A stretch of 64,000 nucleotides of DNA from Monomorium pharaonis (taxonomy: Eukaryota; Arthropoda; Insecta; Hymenoptera; Formicidae), in contig NC_050469.1 in assembly GCF_013373865.1 (NCBI RefSeq), positions 25,656,046 through 25,720,045 of the forward strand, written 5' to 3'. Both the position numbers and the translations under genes were made by a program. The notes under the pieces are model-generated. The model ran no database searches, was not told where the DNA came from, and saw only the letters and a program-made list of their open reading frames with translations. Below, piece after piece: positions 12,439 through 25,760 of the stretch (positions are counted from its first letter, which is position 1; every line of letters begins with the position of its first letter).

Positions 12439-13988
12439 TTATAGAGCGATAACACCTAGTCAAGGGAGGGAGGAAGGAAGAGGGTCTCACGAAACGAGTC
12501 CGCACGATAGCGAACTTGTAATTCATTTACTTCGGTCGCGTACAACAAATTATGCGTGTCAACACACGCATTTGGATACTTCGACGGGATGGCGGGCCTC
12601 CTCCTGGCGAGAGACGAGACTCCGGAGGAAAGGACGATGCACACACGCGAGAGGAAATGCGATAGTAGTGGTGGACCGGCGGGGGCGATGGAGTCGTTTC
12701 GATCGCATAAATCTCGCGTATTCGGCTGCGTGGCGCGTCGTGACGGGTTCTAACGATATATTCTGATATAATTAAAACAATAAATAAGATGGCGTCCCAC
12801 CGCGAGCACCAGGGGTCGATCTCTAGTTCGGTACCTCCGGCTTTACCCCCGGGCTCCCCCGCGCCCGGTCTGCCTCTTTTCCTCCTCGCGTGCTTTCGGA
12901 AATTACGTTCGCGTACGCGACTCGCGCATGCTGTTCCGTGGCCTCTTTTTTTCTAAGGGTAACCGGACACGAGTTAAACGTATATCACGCGACTAAGGGA
13001 ACTTTTTCGGATTTTCGGTTTAGGATCCTCTCGAATCGTGACGTAATCCGAGCCACGGCGCTGTTTGGAAAAACAGCGAATAAATCGCAGCATTGCTGCA
13101 ATTGCTGAAATCTAATATGCCATACGTGTTGTATTGGATTGCGATATAATTATTTGATATTTGTCACAAATATCTAATCCGTAATTACGATTCTTATTCG
13201 AGGAGAGAGGCGATCACGTCGTATCACGTAATTATTTGTTTTCTATGTCACTCATCGTCCATCAGCAGCCGACTCCTAGATCGTTCCTTCGAGCTCGCTA
13301 AGGATAATTTACGAACGCATACCTGCGCGTTCGCGGGCTCGCGAGCCACGAAGAAGCGTGACCGAGGGCGTGGCGAGGCTTAATTACTGCTTAAACGGGA
13401 GTCCTCTCCGCCCACCAAAGTATAAGCTATCATAATCCTGCGATGCCCCTTCGACCTCGACCCATTATCTACCGGGATGTTATAGTTGCGGGGGCTAGCC
13501 ACGCCGAGCAGGTTGGCCACTGGTAAATTACACGTTAGTTTTAAGTTCGACGTATCCTCGCGCTTACACATCCGTTATTTATCCCTTCTTCCTCCCTTCC
13601 AGATTATTGGGCGGTTCGATACTTATCTTTAAACTTTGCAATTATAATTTACGGATGCATCGAAGGAATTGTTAACAAATACGAAGTAGATACATGTTTT
13701 GAATTGAATAATTATTGTTGCACGTCAACAATTTCCCAATATAATACAATGGGATGTGCAATGAAAGGCATTAATTTAATTTTGATCGTAAAATTACCTT
13801 AATTTGTTATCCCAGTTAATTTTTTCTCTTTTGAAATAGTAACTCAATTTCTTTTTTTCGAAAGATTTTATCTCGCTTTATTTGACTTTATTTGGCTGTT
13901 TTTTCTAATTTCCCATTTCTTAAGTCTGTTACTGAACCTAAGATTAATTAATAACTGTAATTTATTATAAACAACTCACGGAGAGAAC

Positions 13989-14184
13989 AATTTTGCTAAA
14001 GTATCTAAAAATTTAGCTTCAGATCTGAAAATAATTGTGAAAGCTGTTATGAAAGCATAATGTAACAAGTTATGATATTCTAGCAATTAGCTTGAACATA
14101 ATTAGTAGAAATACAATTTTGATGGTTTAACAAAATTGTTTATAATTTGGATTTAATTAAATTTTTAGATACTTTAATAAAATT
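13989..14184. mobile_element. MITE-like element, second family
   Basis: Terminal inverted repeats of about 27 bases are visible: AATTTTGCTAAAGTATCTAA at the left (13989-14016) and its near complement ending at 14184 (TTAGATACTTTAATAAAATT). The inside is AT-rich and non-coding. The left arm plus the neighbouring TCTGAAAATAATT block is repeated at 61638-61700, which argues for a dispersed element rather than a local palindrome. Confidence 0.7.
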
Positions 14185-14706
14185 ATTCTTTTATGCACAT
14201 ATATTTAAAAGAAATGAGAAAAAAAATTTATAAATCTCATGAATTAAAATTAATTATAATATATTTTTTCTCAATTTTTTTATCAGTTATTATCTTCTTA
14301 ATATACTATTTAACGAGGCTGACTTTTTCAACAATAATTTTATTATTATACTCTTATGACGGCTCTTTGTTGCGAAGAATACGTATAGTGGTGTTGAATA
14401 ATTCATAATCATCCTAGTTACACTCTTTCGATAATTTTTGTTTCCAAAACAGATAATTTTCTATACTGAATTTATCGTCGATATGCGGGTTTCGTGTCCC
14501 TCCTATAATGGAAGCGCTACCCTTACGGATGACACGGGGAAAGTGAGCTTGAGTAAAGTGGTCAGGCCAATTGAGTGGTAATCGAGTACATCCCCTAGCA
14601 AACTTGATCATCGCGGATAACAGACTTATCTAACTGCCAGTGAATTAGGATGTATTGTAAAAGAGTCGTTATCCTAATCATTAATAGCAATGGTCATCTG
14701 CGATAT

Positions 14707-14767
14707 AAAGTACTGTGCTCTCCCCTCATCATAATTTTACTTTTTTTAATGATGACGAGGGAGCACG
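14707..14767. repeat. Hairpin with ~18-base stem
   Basis: GTGCTCTCCCCTCATCAT at the left pairs with ATGATGACGAGGGAGCAC at the right, with few mismatches and an AT-rich loop of about 25 bases. It directly abuts the larger inverted repeat at 14771-14944; together they may form one composite foldback element. Confidence 0.65.
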
Positions 14768-14770
14768 ATA

Positions 14771-14944
14771 ACTTAAAGCAAATTTCTTTCTTGCAAATAA
14801 CCGATTCTTTGTTTAATTAAAAAAATTATAAATTTATATATAACTTTACATATTAAAAAAAAATAGTATAACATATTTTAGTTTATAAATTTTTTAATTG
14901 AAAAAAAAAATCAGTTGTTTGTAAAAAAATTGCTTCAAGTAATC
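14771..14944. repeat. Long imperfect inverted repeat
   Basis: The left arm (ACTTAAAGCAAATTTCTTTC..., from 14771) is the approximate reverse complement of the right arm ending ...AAATTGCTTCAAGT near 14940. Pairing extends for about 65 bases through an AT-rich centre. No open frame. This has MITE-like geometry; the boundaries are approximate. Confidence 0.65.
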
Positions 14945-15889
14945 AACAATAAAGGAAAGATTATTAAGAAGAAATAAGAAACATGTTCCATATTAATTTT
15001 TTTCTTTTTATGTTGATAATACAATAGTTTAGTCGATTATAGTTTAACCAATTTTCATATTGAGTTTTTTATGACAAAGTCGGATGTACTTGCGGTATGT
15101 TAAATGAATCTTTATAGATGGGTAGAATTATGAAAGGATGAAAAGTACTTAATCTCTCTTAAGTACAAGTGATGGTCGCCGGGCAAGAAAACTTTAATTA
15201 TACAATAATTAAAAGCGCCAAGTTTTCCACCACGCGCGTTTCCGTCTATCTTTTCCCTCGTCTTTCGCTCCCTACTTCTTTCTTTTTCCTTGATCTCTGT
15301 TCACTGCCCCGTGTAATATACAACGAACGCGATAAATTAATAAAGCCTGCTCGGTTATCCACAGCGCCGCGTTGTTAATTTCGTGATGTACGTTCGCGCT
15401 GAGTTTGCGGAGCGATAATAACTTTGTAATTAAAGAAGAAAATACGACAACCACTGCCCGAACCATTTTTTTTTGGAGCTGTCCAACAACAAGGATGTAG
15501 GATATTATCTCTTGATATTAAATTTGATACTAAATTTGAGAGGATCGGAGCAACACGCTAAATCACGTAGAATATATTGTGGCTAAAAAAAAAAAGAATT
15601 ATGAATTACTAACAAAGTATAGCATTTTTTCTTGTGATTTTTGAGTTTATTTCTAAGTTATTTCGGGAACAATCTACTCAATTTTTTTTGATTATCTATA
15701 AAAGTAAAAGATATCTATAGAAAAAAGTTGCCTACTGACATAGGCCTTCTGTGATTTTCTTTTTTCCTCTCTTTTAAGAGGATCTACCTGAATTCAAATA
15801 TTTTCCTGAGGACGCTTGTCATAGAAATAGTAGTTGTACAAAATTTATTAACCGGAACTTTTGTTAGATTTGTTTATTTCTCTTCAGTA

Positions 15890-16150
15890 ATTAGAAAAAA
15901 GTCGTCAGTATCAACATAGGTTTTCTAAAGTGGCAGTCTTTTATTTGTTGGAAACTAATGTTGCACTTTATTAATACATAAATATAATACACTCTGCTTA
16001 AATAAATAAAGAAATAAGAACATAGTTTAAGCATTTATAATTAATTTTTTCTATATAAAATTTGCAAAAAACACTCTTCAAAAACTAGAATAAAATTTAC
16101 ACTTAATTTTTCTTTTGCAAATTGTATATTTTAAATAATAGTAACGCGCA
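15890..16150. repeat. Dispersed non-coding repeat, copy 3
   Basis: It aligns with copy 1 at 3648 through TTCTAAAGTGGCAGTCTTTT, CTGCTTAAATAAATAAAGAAAT and AGAATAAAATTTACA. A head-like segment (AAAAAAGTTGCCTACTGACATAGG) also occurs at 15721, which suggests a second, more decayed copy immediately upstream. Confidence 0.5.
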
Positions 16151-19100
16151 ATAAACAGCTCTTACACTGGCAAGATACTGGACAAAATTTTCTAGTAGTT
16201 ATAAAATCTCAGTCACAAGTCGAAGATGTCGCCAGCAAAAGGTTAGGAGAAAATCTCAAAGGTGAAACGTCGCGAGGGTGAAGCGCAGCCAGCGCGCATG
16301 GATGCAAACAGAGAGAGGACTAAACGCCCCGCCGCACACGTGCGATCTTAAGCTTAAGCTTAAGACGGGATCACGCAGCGGGTGTTTAAATGCCGATATA
16401 ATCGCTGCACCGATTCTCCGATAGATCCTCGTCGTCGATATTTTGATTTCATTCTTCGTCCATTAAGGCCGATAAAAAAATAATATAATTCGTGCAGAGG
16501 ATCAACGATGAGACGACTTAGGATATTAAACTCAGAATCGATTGAAAATTCGGGATGATCTATCGGGCAGGTCCATCGCATTGGAGAGCTTATCGTATTT
16601 ATTCGACATTGAGAAGTACCTTACGCATGAGACGATAATCCCGGAACGAATCCGTTTCCGGCTACGGAGACTACTCGAATTTCAACGTTGTTGGTCTCTT
16701 GAGGATTCGCTTGTTACGCGTCGAAGAAAACGAAACACCGGGTGCCGTAAAATTCGTTAAGAGGTCGACGCACGTTGGCCGTGATTATAAATTCAGGCTG
16801 AAACTTATAATCGTGTTTGTTTTAATTAGAACCGCAGCGTGCGCCGGGCTCATTTAGGACTTGGAGTTTTGCAACCAACTCTCCCGCGTTCCTCTCCTCT
16901 CCTTGCATAGCGTCGTTCCCCTCTCTCTCTTTCTCTCTCCTTTCACTCTCCCACTCTCCCACAGCTCGCTCGCCTCCGTTAATTTCACGTGAAGCATTAG
17001 CGCGTTAATAAACGGTTATTTATTGGCGCGCTCCCGCGATCATTTATTCCTGCGTCTCGCTGCATTTTCCGAGCTTGTAGCCTTTTCTACCTCTTAAATT
17101 AGGCATCGCTTCGCGTCGAGGAAATGCACCGCTCGTACATAAATCTACGCGCGTTCGTAGCAGGTGATGCTTAATAATTATACATATAACCATGCCGAAG
17201 CAATGTAAAATATTTTGTTGTACGAGAGAAGCTAAAATACAATATCCGATAAATGATGAAGTACTTGAATTATTATATATTACAATGATATAAAATGGTA
17301 TAATCTTAATTAATTAAAAATCTTTAGAATCGATTAATATAGATGATGCTTAATAAATCGTTCTGTAGGATAGTTAAGTCGAATTATAAAAAGATAGTGT
17401 CTAATTTTACTAATTTAGCGATGTTACGCATATCACTATAAAAAAATGTAATTCGATTATCACTGTCGAAATTTTTACGCTTCAGCCTCGCTTGATGACA
17501 AGCAGCCAAGATACGTCGCGTATCACGCTATTCTTCACTCAGAACTATGTTTCAACTACTTATTTGAGAAACTAAGAGGGTTGGAGGGGGAGACAGATTT
17601 TCCGCGGATAAATTTCAAATCGCTAACAAATCCGATCTTGCGCATCGTTCGCTCGGCAAAATACGCTTGTGCAAGGCTCAGCTCCGCATGAACGGAACCC
17701 TTTGGCCCTGCTGCCGAATCAGTGCACCATATCACATAGGATACGAAGGCAAGATCGTGTGTAATCACGTGCGGATTAGAACGACGACATTTTCGTTGAA
17801 TGACGTTGAATGACAGTACCCCAAGGCATCCACGTGTGTGTTTAATTTGCCGTTTCGATTCTTTTATATCTTATCTCGAGCGAGAATTTTGTAGCAATAT
17901 ATACATTTAATGTACTGTGAAGATATAAATTTTAAAAAATTAGAAAGCGGATATTTTTACAACATTTTTAAGAAGTCCTACAATGATGCTCAAATATATA
18001 TAATACATTTTTGTTTATACAAACGCTTTAATTATTAGAGGTAAATGTACATATTCACATTTAATTAAAATATATATACTTTTAGTGACAGAATTTAAAC
18101 ATTTATTATTACAAAGGAATACATTATTCTATAATAAATTGGTTAACTATTTTGGTACAATTATAAATATCGAATAGAATTAGAAATGTACATTTTTACT
18201 ATCTGCAAATAAAGAAATCGCTTACCATATTAGCAAAATTAAATATTTTGAGCTAGAACATTGATAAATAAATGATTTCTTGAATTAAATAATAATATCT
18301 ACATATTTCTAAAATCTAAACAGATATCTTTTTGATCGTTACACAAACTTCATTTGTGATATTTTTATTATCGCGTTATCATAGATGACAGTACCGAATT
18401 ATCTCTTCTGTTTTACCGAGTAATTCAAGTTTCCGCTTATATACCGATAATTGGTAAGTATATTATGTATTAAAAAACTTTATTATTATATCATTTTATG
18501 TTATATAAATTTATAAATAAATATAATAGGTATATAATAATTACACATTTTTATAATATATATATAATTTTATAATATTCATAATTTTATGTTGTTTGGG
18601 AAACAATACATACCGACAGTTGTTATTTTGACATATATAAATGTAAAAAATATTATAAATGTATTAAATTAACGTCAATATCTACTCTTAAATAAAAATT
18701 AAAATTACATTACTTCATAAATAATTTTTTAAATTTAAATTATTGGTAAATTTGTTGTTTGTTTATTCATTTATAGCAGTTACAATTTTATATAAAAAAC
18801 TATTTTCTATTTCTCTATTCTTTAATAATTTTAATTCTAAAAGTTTTTTTTTTATTTTTTCAAGTAATTTTATTTAAAAATATCTAATAAGTTATATTAT
18901 GTAAGTATTAGGAATAAATATTTATTAAATAATTTTAAATTAAGTTTAGAAAAACCTTTTTAAATTAATTTTTTTTATTAAACATTATGTAACATAAAAT
19001 TCTTGAAATCTAACTCATGAGTTATAAAATTTTTAATTAAAAATTTGTTGGAATACCGATTTGAAAATTTAAAAATTAATTTGTAAAATTTTTTAAATTA

Positions 19101-20062
19101 AACATTTTAAACTTTTTAAATATAATTTTAAATTAGTTTCTTAATTTTTTAATTTAAACATAAAAATATATAAAACAATTATAATTTAAAAATTTTTAAT
19201 AATTCGAAATTATAAACATAAACATATTTATTTTTATCCGATTTTAAATTGCATCATAAAACCGCAGCTTAAGATTTAATTTGAAATTTAATTTCACTTT
19301 TGAAATGCAGTAGTCTGTATTGTTTCTTTGTCAAGATGTGTAAGCCTTTTCGATAATCTGTGTTACAATAAATAACAATTTATGATCTTGTTTTCACTGC
19401 GTGCATGATCTGCCATGATTTGACCAGCCTTTACGTGTTGGAGAATTGCAGTTGTAGTTTTTTTTATTATTTTACGAGCTAAACTTGTGACAATTTTAGA
19501 CGAGCGTAGACGGACTACGAGCTATGGTGAATCATACGCCGTGGGACCCTGACTTAAGGCATTAATCTATATCTATACTGATATTTGTTATTACTTCCGT
19601 GTTGTAAAGAATAACGATTTTATTAGAATTGTCACCAAAGAAAAATCAATCGCAATAGCCTAGAAAATAATCAGTTTTATTTCTACAATCATTCTCTCAT
19701 ACAGTATAGATATAAGCAAAAATATAAAAACTTTAAAAAATTAATAATCTTACAATTATAATATGTTTACATGAAGAAATATTATACAATTTTATTGATA
19801 AAAATATATTTATTTCTATTCAAGAATAATTTTTAAGGGTAGAAAGAAAAAAATATTGAATAGAAAATAATATCTTCAAATTAAGAATTTGAATTTTTGA
19901 ATTTTTTACCATTATTATCAAAATAATCCTATATATTATAATTGTTCATATATATAGTTTCTTTTAGATGATTATTTATTATGCTAAAATTTAAAATTAT
20001 CACTTTTTTAAAGAAGTTTTTATTTTCTTGTTTATGTAACGATGATTGTTAAATTAATAATG

Positions 20063-20096
20063 TTTTTTTCTGTGTGGTTTTGCCACACAGAAAAAA
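20063..20096. repeat. Near-perfect short hairpin
   Basis: TTTTTTCTGTGTGG pairs exactly with CCACACAGAAAAAA around a TTTTG loop. The stem is about 14 bases, in AT-rich DNA some 470 bases upstream of the first peptide gene. A chance origin in AT-rich DNA is less likely for the GC-containing half of the stem; no function can be assigned. Confidence 0.6.
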
Positions 20097-20488
20097 TTAG
20101 TATCTAAATATTTTAATAATTTTTGAATATTAAAATGATATTGAACAAAATGGCTATAATCAATACGTATAGAAGTATACGTAGTCGATTACTACAAAAG
20201 CAAACATTTATCCATCCCAAAGTATATTTTGACTTGAATGATTTTATCTTTCAAAAATACAATTTTTTTCCTACAAAAGTTTCTAAAATAAGATATATAT
20301 TGTCGCTGTAAATCATATTTTACAGCTTTTATCAATCATTTCGGGTATGTAATATTTATTTTATTATTATGTATTTCTCGCATAGATAAAAATATTTTTA
20401 TTGGCTTATGTGTGCATGTTGAATATATTAATTACAATAAAAAATTTAAGTAGACACGAAAATCATATCTGAATCGCACTTCTTGTGC

Positions 20489-20499
20489 TATATAAGCGC
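20489..20499 (+). promoter_or_regulatory. TATA box of peptide gene 1
   Basis: TATATAAGCGC lies about 75 bases before the start codon at 20564. The same eleven bases, with the same preceding GTGC and following TAT, occur before peptide gene 2 at 25691. The upstream GTAGACACGAAAA block (about 20451 and 25653) is also shared, so the proximal promoter was duplicated along with the gene. Confidence 0.8.
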
Positions 20500-20563
20500 T
20501 ATATTTTACTAGCAAGTATACAGACTATAAGATACAAGCTTTAGTTTCAATAAGCATAAAAAG

Positions 20564-21349
20564 ATGCGAGTGTCATATCTATCATTGACTTTTACCATAA
20601 TCTTTGTTATGGCGATCTTGTACGCACCTATAGCAGAAGCAAAGTCCACTTCTGAAGCTGATGCAAAACCATATTTAAGTTTAGTAAGTATTAGTCTTTC
20701 TATAATTAAAGTTTATTTTGTAATTTTCAATATACATGAACTCTGATAATTCTTGTAGCGACGTTTATGTATAAGTAGAGTAATCTAAATTGGGTCAAAA
20801 AGTTAGGTAATTTTGCGTTTTGTAATTTTTACAATAGTTAACGATTAAATTAATAATTGAAGAGAGAGACCGTCGAATGAACGTCAATCCATCTGTAGAC
20901 CTATTTTGTAACTCTTAAGGACAATATTGATATCGTTATACTGTTGTTGCGCAACTTTATTGTCATGTATGATAAGAAGTGCGTTGTCGTTAAGAGTACA
21001 GAATCGTACTGCCTATTGCCTAATCCAAGCGCGCGACAAGGTACGACCGTGAAGATCAGGCAACTTCAGCTTTAGTAATTAATATTTTGTTAATAATTGT
21101 GAAAAATGCAAAATTGTATAGAACAGGACATCAACGTTGCCATGAAAATTATCAGACATCACGTATAAATGAAATAATTTTATTTTTTAGGTCCATGATA
21201 TGGTAGTAAAACCCATGGGATTAGATATAAATTCCTTATTGGTAAGTTCCCCTATGATAAGTATGCAAACAGTATACGGATTAAGCATCAATATATTAAT
21301 ATTAATGAAATTGTGTTTTTTATTTAAGGGACTAAATAAATGGGAATAA
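20564..21349 (+). CDS. Small secreted peptide precursor, ant venom-peptide-like (paralog 1)
   Basis: Predicted exons are 20564-20683, 21191-21241 and 21329-21349, with GT-AG borders (GTAAGT donors after exons 1 and 2) and all junctions in phase 0, giving about 63 residues. The first 26 or so residues are a clear signal peptide: a basic start (Met-Arg-Val-Ser), a long hydrophobic core and an Ala-Pro...Ala-Glu-Ala-Lys end. Such leaders, followed by an acidic/alanine-rich spacer (here a short Ser-Glu-Ala-Asp-Ala), are known from aculeate venom peptide precursors of the aculeatoxin type; expression in the venom gland is inference. The encoded C-terminal part is very short, and exon 3 supplies only six residues. 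DNA where paralog 2 keeps a long last exon has become non-coding here, so this copy may be truncated or decaying. A likely poly(A) signal is at 21538. It could also be another class of secreted peptide. Confidence 0.6.
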
Positions 21350-23391
21350 ATAAATGTATTATCATTGGAATAAAATTCAGATGAAATTTACAATAAAAAA
21401 AACTGGGAAAAAGGTTGCACTAGAAATATGAGACTATACAAAGGATGCACATAAACGATACCATTTTTCTTTTTAAGTAAAAATATAAATTATATTTGTA
21501 TATCTCTGTTATATTTTTTTATAATTACGCGATGGAAAATAAACAACAATTTACATCAATATTAAATTTTATTTACAGGAGCTTTATAACATTTCTAATT
21601 ATGGTTTATTATCTTGTATTTTTAATATTAATTTTTTAATTATATACTCATTAACCTTTTTATTTTTTCTAGAATAAAATTTTTTTTAGTTTATTAATTT
21701 TTATTAATTTTTTAATAACAAAATTATATATGGATTTCGGCAAAAAGCGAAAAATGTGAATTAACGATAATTTTTGTATTCAAAATTATCAACACTTACT
21801 AAGGATGCATTAAAAATAGAGCCGAAAGATACACATATTTTATTTTGAAACTATGTATATTGTAATTAATTTATTTCTGCGCAAAAAATTATCGCGCTTA
21901 ACTCATAGTTGCTGCATTTTGTTTACTGTATATAGATACACACATATACACACACGCGCGCGGGTTTTTTAAAAATTATTTTTAATTTTAATTAATGTCA
22001 TTAATTTAAAATGTTATGTAAACTGTCAAAAATTTGTTTATTTTATATTTTTCTAAGAGTTTGTTTTTCGCAAATAAATCTCTTGTTTTTTTATAATGAA
22101 TTGATTTAAGATGCTAATTGAACATAACGACAATATTATTGTAGTATATAAACTATTGTGTAAAAAAATTATTCATTATTTGATCATTTTAATGTTCAAA
22201 ATAATCAAATAAATTTATACATATAATAAAAACATATAGTTGCTTTTCATAAAATTAGACAATTTGCAATATACAATACGCATTTTTATCAAAAAACAAT
22301 TGTGTTTTCTTCCTAATTGATTTATTTTATTATTGCACAAAAGTAATGCCAATAACAATAGCTAAATAATAATAACAATAATCAATTATATTGAGTAAAT
22401 ACAAATAAGCATATAGAAGATACATATAAGCAGCAGTATAAATCTTTATAATTAGTTGCAGACAAAAAGTGAAGTTACAATTGAAATGCTAGTTTGATTT
22501 CCCTTTACCTAAGTAATAATAATTATAATATAATATAATACATAATATTTTATAATTCTTTTTATTTTCTAAAATATGAAAAGCTTAAACGGAGTTCAAT
22601 GTGAAAATCTGGTGGCTTGTTTTAATAATACTCTTTTATAACATTTTTGTTAGATGTTTTTTATGCAATTTAAAGTTACTTTTATTAAATAAATAATTTT
22701 AGATGAGAACAAAAATTTCTTACCTTTATTGACATTGTTTTATTCTATATTTTATCTAAATAAATCTCTTCTTTATTTATGTAAAACTTTAAAATTTTAA
22801 TTAAATATATAAAAAATGTTAATAACATAACAGTATTATTGTAGTAATTAAAATGCAAAGTGTTTGTTTATTAAACATGTTTTTGTATTTTATTAAACAT
22901 GTTTTTGTATTTTAAATATTGCAAATTATATATTTTAACTTTTTGCAATAAAAAAACTGGGAAAATAATACACAAAACAAATATTGGTTTTATTTTATGA
23001 AAATTATGTATCTCTCTCACACACACATACACACAAAATACTCATTATAAATAACAAAATATACATTTTTGAATTTTTCTAGGCATTCTATTACCTTTAT
23101 GTTATAAGTATATAATTCACAGAACAAATACTATTTTCTTATAAATTTGATAACTTAAATTATGTTCTTTTATTTATCAACATGCAACTGTAATAAAATT
23201 TTATTTAGTAATGTGGCTTGATGTTTATTGCTAAAGTATCCAAAGGTCATTTAAAAACTTCTTGGCCTGATACATAAATATAAGGATGTTATCTCCTTTT
23301 TGTATGAATATATTGTATGAATATATATTTATTATTTAATTTGATATTTATTGAATATTTTTTATTTAACCTTACCCTGCGAAGAGCGCGC

Positions 23392-23422
<31 letters not shown>

Positions 23423-25680
23423 TGTGTAAAATAGTAGATTACAATACTGACTTTACCCTGAATTTTCTATAAAATATTAAAATAATATAAAAATTACATA
23501 CACATAAAATTGTTAAATCAGTAGGTAACTTTACAGTATCATTTAGAAAAATTGTATAAATTTGGCAATTACAAAAAGACAATGTTATTATCTGAAAAAT
23601 AAAATCGTATTATTTAAATCAGAATGAAATTCAAATTAAAAATCGTCCGACATTCAAATTAGAAATAGATAAACGTTGTGATTGTGCTCGCTTCTTGATA
23701 ATGGATTTACTACTAGTTTTATATATTTCGATTATAATCTAAATTATAGTATTTCTATATTTTGATTATAGTATTCCATGTTAGATAACTTTAATGTGTC
23801 AATAAAGCATTTAATAATGAAACCTATTTTGCCATTGGTTTTTTTTAATGATAATTCTAACAATCATTGCTCTTTATAATATATATATAGGAGCGATGGT
23901 GATTGCCAATGCCAAAAAAATATGGATCATGAAACCTTTATAGAACGGAAAGTTTTTCGATAATGTTCACGAATTCGAAATTTGAGTAATATCGTATATT
24001 TGCGTGGGACGTAAATTATGAACATGACTTACGTTTTCGTACATTTAAGTTTTATGTGAATACATTATCGTAAAACTTGCTTGTGACAACTATTTCACGA
24101 TTCAGTCGTGAAAGATCAAAATTAATTTTTGGTTTTGACGTTAGCATTCGTAAAACAATATGTCGTTTGAACATTTAAATTTAATGATAATCTTGCGCGT
24201 CTTAGAAAATTTAAATGAAACCTATAAATTAATAAGATTTTTTAAAATTTAAAATAACAATTAATGAACAACAAAGGCAAATAAGAATTGAAACAGTACT
24301 TGTTGAGCAGTAGTATGTTTTAATGTAAAAACTAATTTCTTTAATCATTTAGCGATGTGTATAACAAATTTATAATCAAAAAAAGCTAATGGTCATAACA
24401 GGAATTTCAGTGTATTCTATTTCCATTGAGCCAATGCAATTAGCAGACCATAATTATTTGAAAATATGCGAAATAAAAGAAGGTATCGCTGATGATGGTA
24501 TCGCTTTAAAAAAAAACCGAGATGTATGATTGTTGATTTAGAATAGAGCAATATATTTTTACATTAATAAATGTTACTGCACAATAAACAACGCTTTATT
24601 CTTATTTGTCTTTAATATTATTTATCATTTATTCTATATAATCCATTATTTGATGCATATTGTTAATCATGATAACCAATAGTGAAAAAACAAATACCTC
24701 GTATTTTAAGTATTTTAAAACATTTAATTCTAGGCTGAAATAAGTAATTGTGATATTTAAAAATTAGAGAAATTTTTATTATTAAGCATTAAAAAGAAAC
24801 ATTTCATTAAAAAATTTGAAAAATGTATTGACGATGTTTGTAAATCAAATTAATGTAAGAGTACTTACTGCCTAGTTTACCATCATCTTTTCTTATATTT
24901 TTTAATTTTCGTGAATATTGATAATTTTATATGCTAAAATTGCACTTGTAATAGTACAATTATTGGCAAGCAATTTGTCTATGTTATCAATTGATTCGCT
25001 ATCGAGCTACCGTGCAAACTGTTTATGCTTTCCAGTAAGAAATAAAATTATTTAAGCGAATATAAAAACGTAAATCACGATCATGATTCATGTCACGTGT
25101 GAATGTAGATCATGCTATAAGTTGCTCTGTGCTAAATAAAAAACAAATAATTTTTAGTGTAGCAATAATTTTTAAATAATCTATAGTCTATACTATCTAC
25201 AGCATAGTTTATCGAATATAAGAATGCCTTCTAATACGTGTATTTGATTGAAATATTTTATAGTTTGTTTATAGCTTAACTTAAAAATTACTCTGTGAAA
25301 AATTAGAAATAAAAGTTTTTTAAAAATTGTTCTAGAAAACATAACAAATTTTAACCATTTAATATTTTTATATGCAGAATAGAGAAATAATATTATATAA
25401 AAAATCATAATTTAATTTTTAAAATTGACGATGATTAATCTTAAATATTGATTTTTTAGAATTAATTTTACCATTATTTATTCTTCAAATCCCAATTTTT
25501 GTCTGAACACATTTTTAACTCAATTTTATTTTGTAAAGATAAAAAGAATGACATTAAAATAGGGCACCTTGTATATTTTTCGTAAAAGATAGGACCGTTT
25601 TTATGATTATGTATCTATATCTATTATTGCAACATAAAATATAAGTACTCTTGGTAGACACGAAAACCATCTAGATCATA
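21350..25680. other. Spacer between the two peptide genes
   Basis: AT-rich and without recognisable coding exons. The first 250 bases are homologous to the 3' flank of paralog 2 (for example AATATGAGACTA near 21427 against AATATGAGATTG near 27087, then the AAAAATATAAATTATAT block in both), so the duplication unit included the 3' flank. A fragment near 22945-22970 (GCAATAAAAAAACTGGGAAAA) repeats a piece of the gene 1 3' flank near 21392-21412. A 22-base tandem duplication with core TTAAACATGTTTTTGTATT occurs at about 22870-22912. Confidence 0.6.
23386..23427. repeat. (GC)n-(GT)n compound microsatellite
   Basis: A run of about ten GC units switches directly to about ten GT units. It is an alternating purine-pyrimidine tract of about 42 bases inside AT-rich DNA, a sequence type known to adopt left-handed Z-DNA under supercoiling. 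Confidence 0.95.
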
Positions 25681-25690
25681 CTTTCTGTGC

Positions 25691-25701
25691 TATATAAGCG
25701 C
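25691..25701 (+). promoter_or_regulatory. TATA box of peptide gene 2
   Basis: TATATAAGCGC sits 70 bases before the start codon at 25761, identical to the element before peptide gene 1. The shared upstream block starts at about 25653 (GTAGACACGAAAA). Confidence 0.8.
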
Positions 25702-25760
25702 TATGCTTCACTAACAAATGTATAGATTAATACAGTTTGAGCTTTAATAAATCTTAAAAA

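Larger units (their letters stand above)
8741..20450. other. Intergenic, MITE-like repeats and GC islands, no firm gene
   Basis: GC-richer islands (about 8800-9160, 10130-11000, 12440-13620, 16180-17170, 17480-17860) sit between AT-rich DNA. None shows a recognisable domain. 17870-20450 is strongly AT-rich, with long A/T runs and no coding signal. Inverted-repeat elements, a triplicated motif and dispersed repeat copies inside this stretch are listed separately. If the ZAD exon at 8662 is real, part of this stretch would be its first intron. Confidence 0.5.

Noticed and set aside
12290..12766. 158-codon plus-strand open frame
   Set aside because: It overlaps the triplicated 50-base motif, has an erratic composition and several competing frames.
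12789..12956. Short frame starting ATGGCGTCCCACCGC, rich in Pro/Ser/Leu
   Set aside because: Reasonable start context but only about 55 codons, no domain and no donor that leads anywhere; not supportable as a gene.
16542..16760. 72-codon plus-strand frame with a protein-like mix of residues
   Set aside because: No family resemblance, no splice partners, single short frame in a GC-rich patch.
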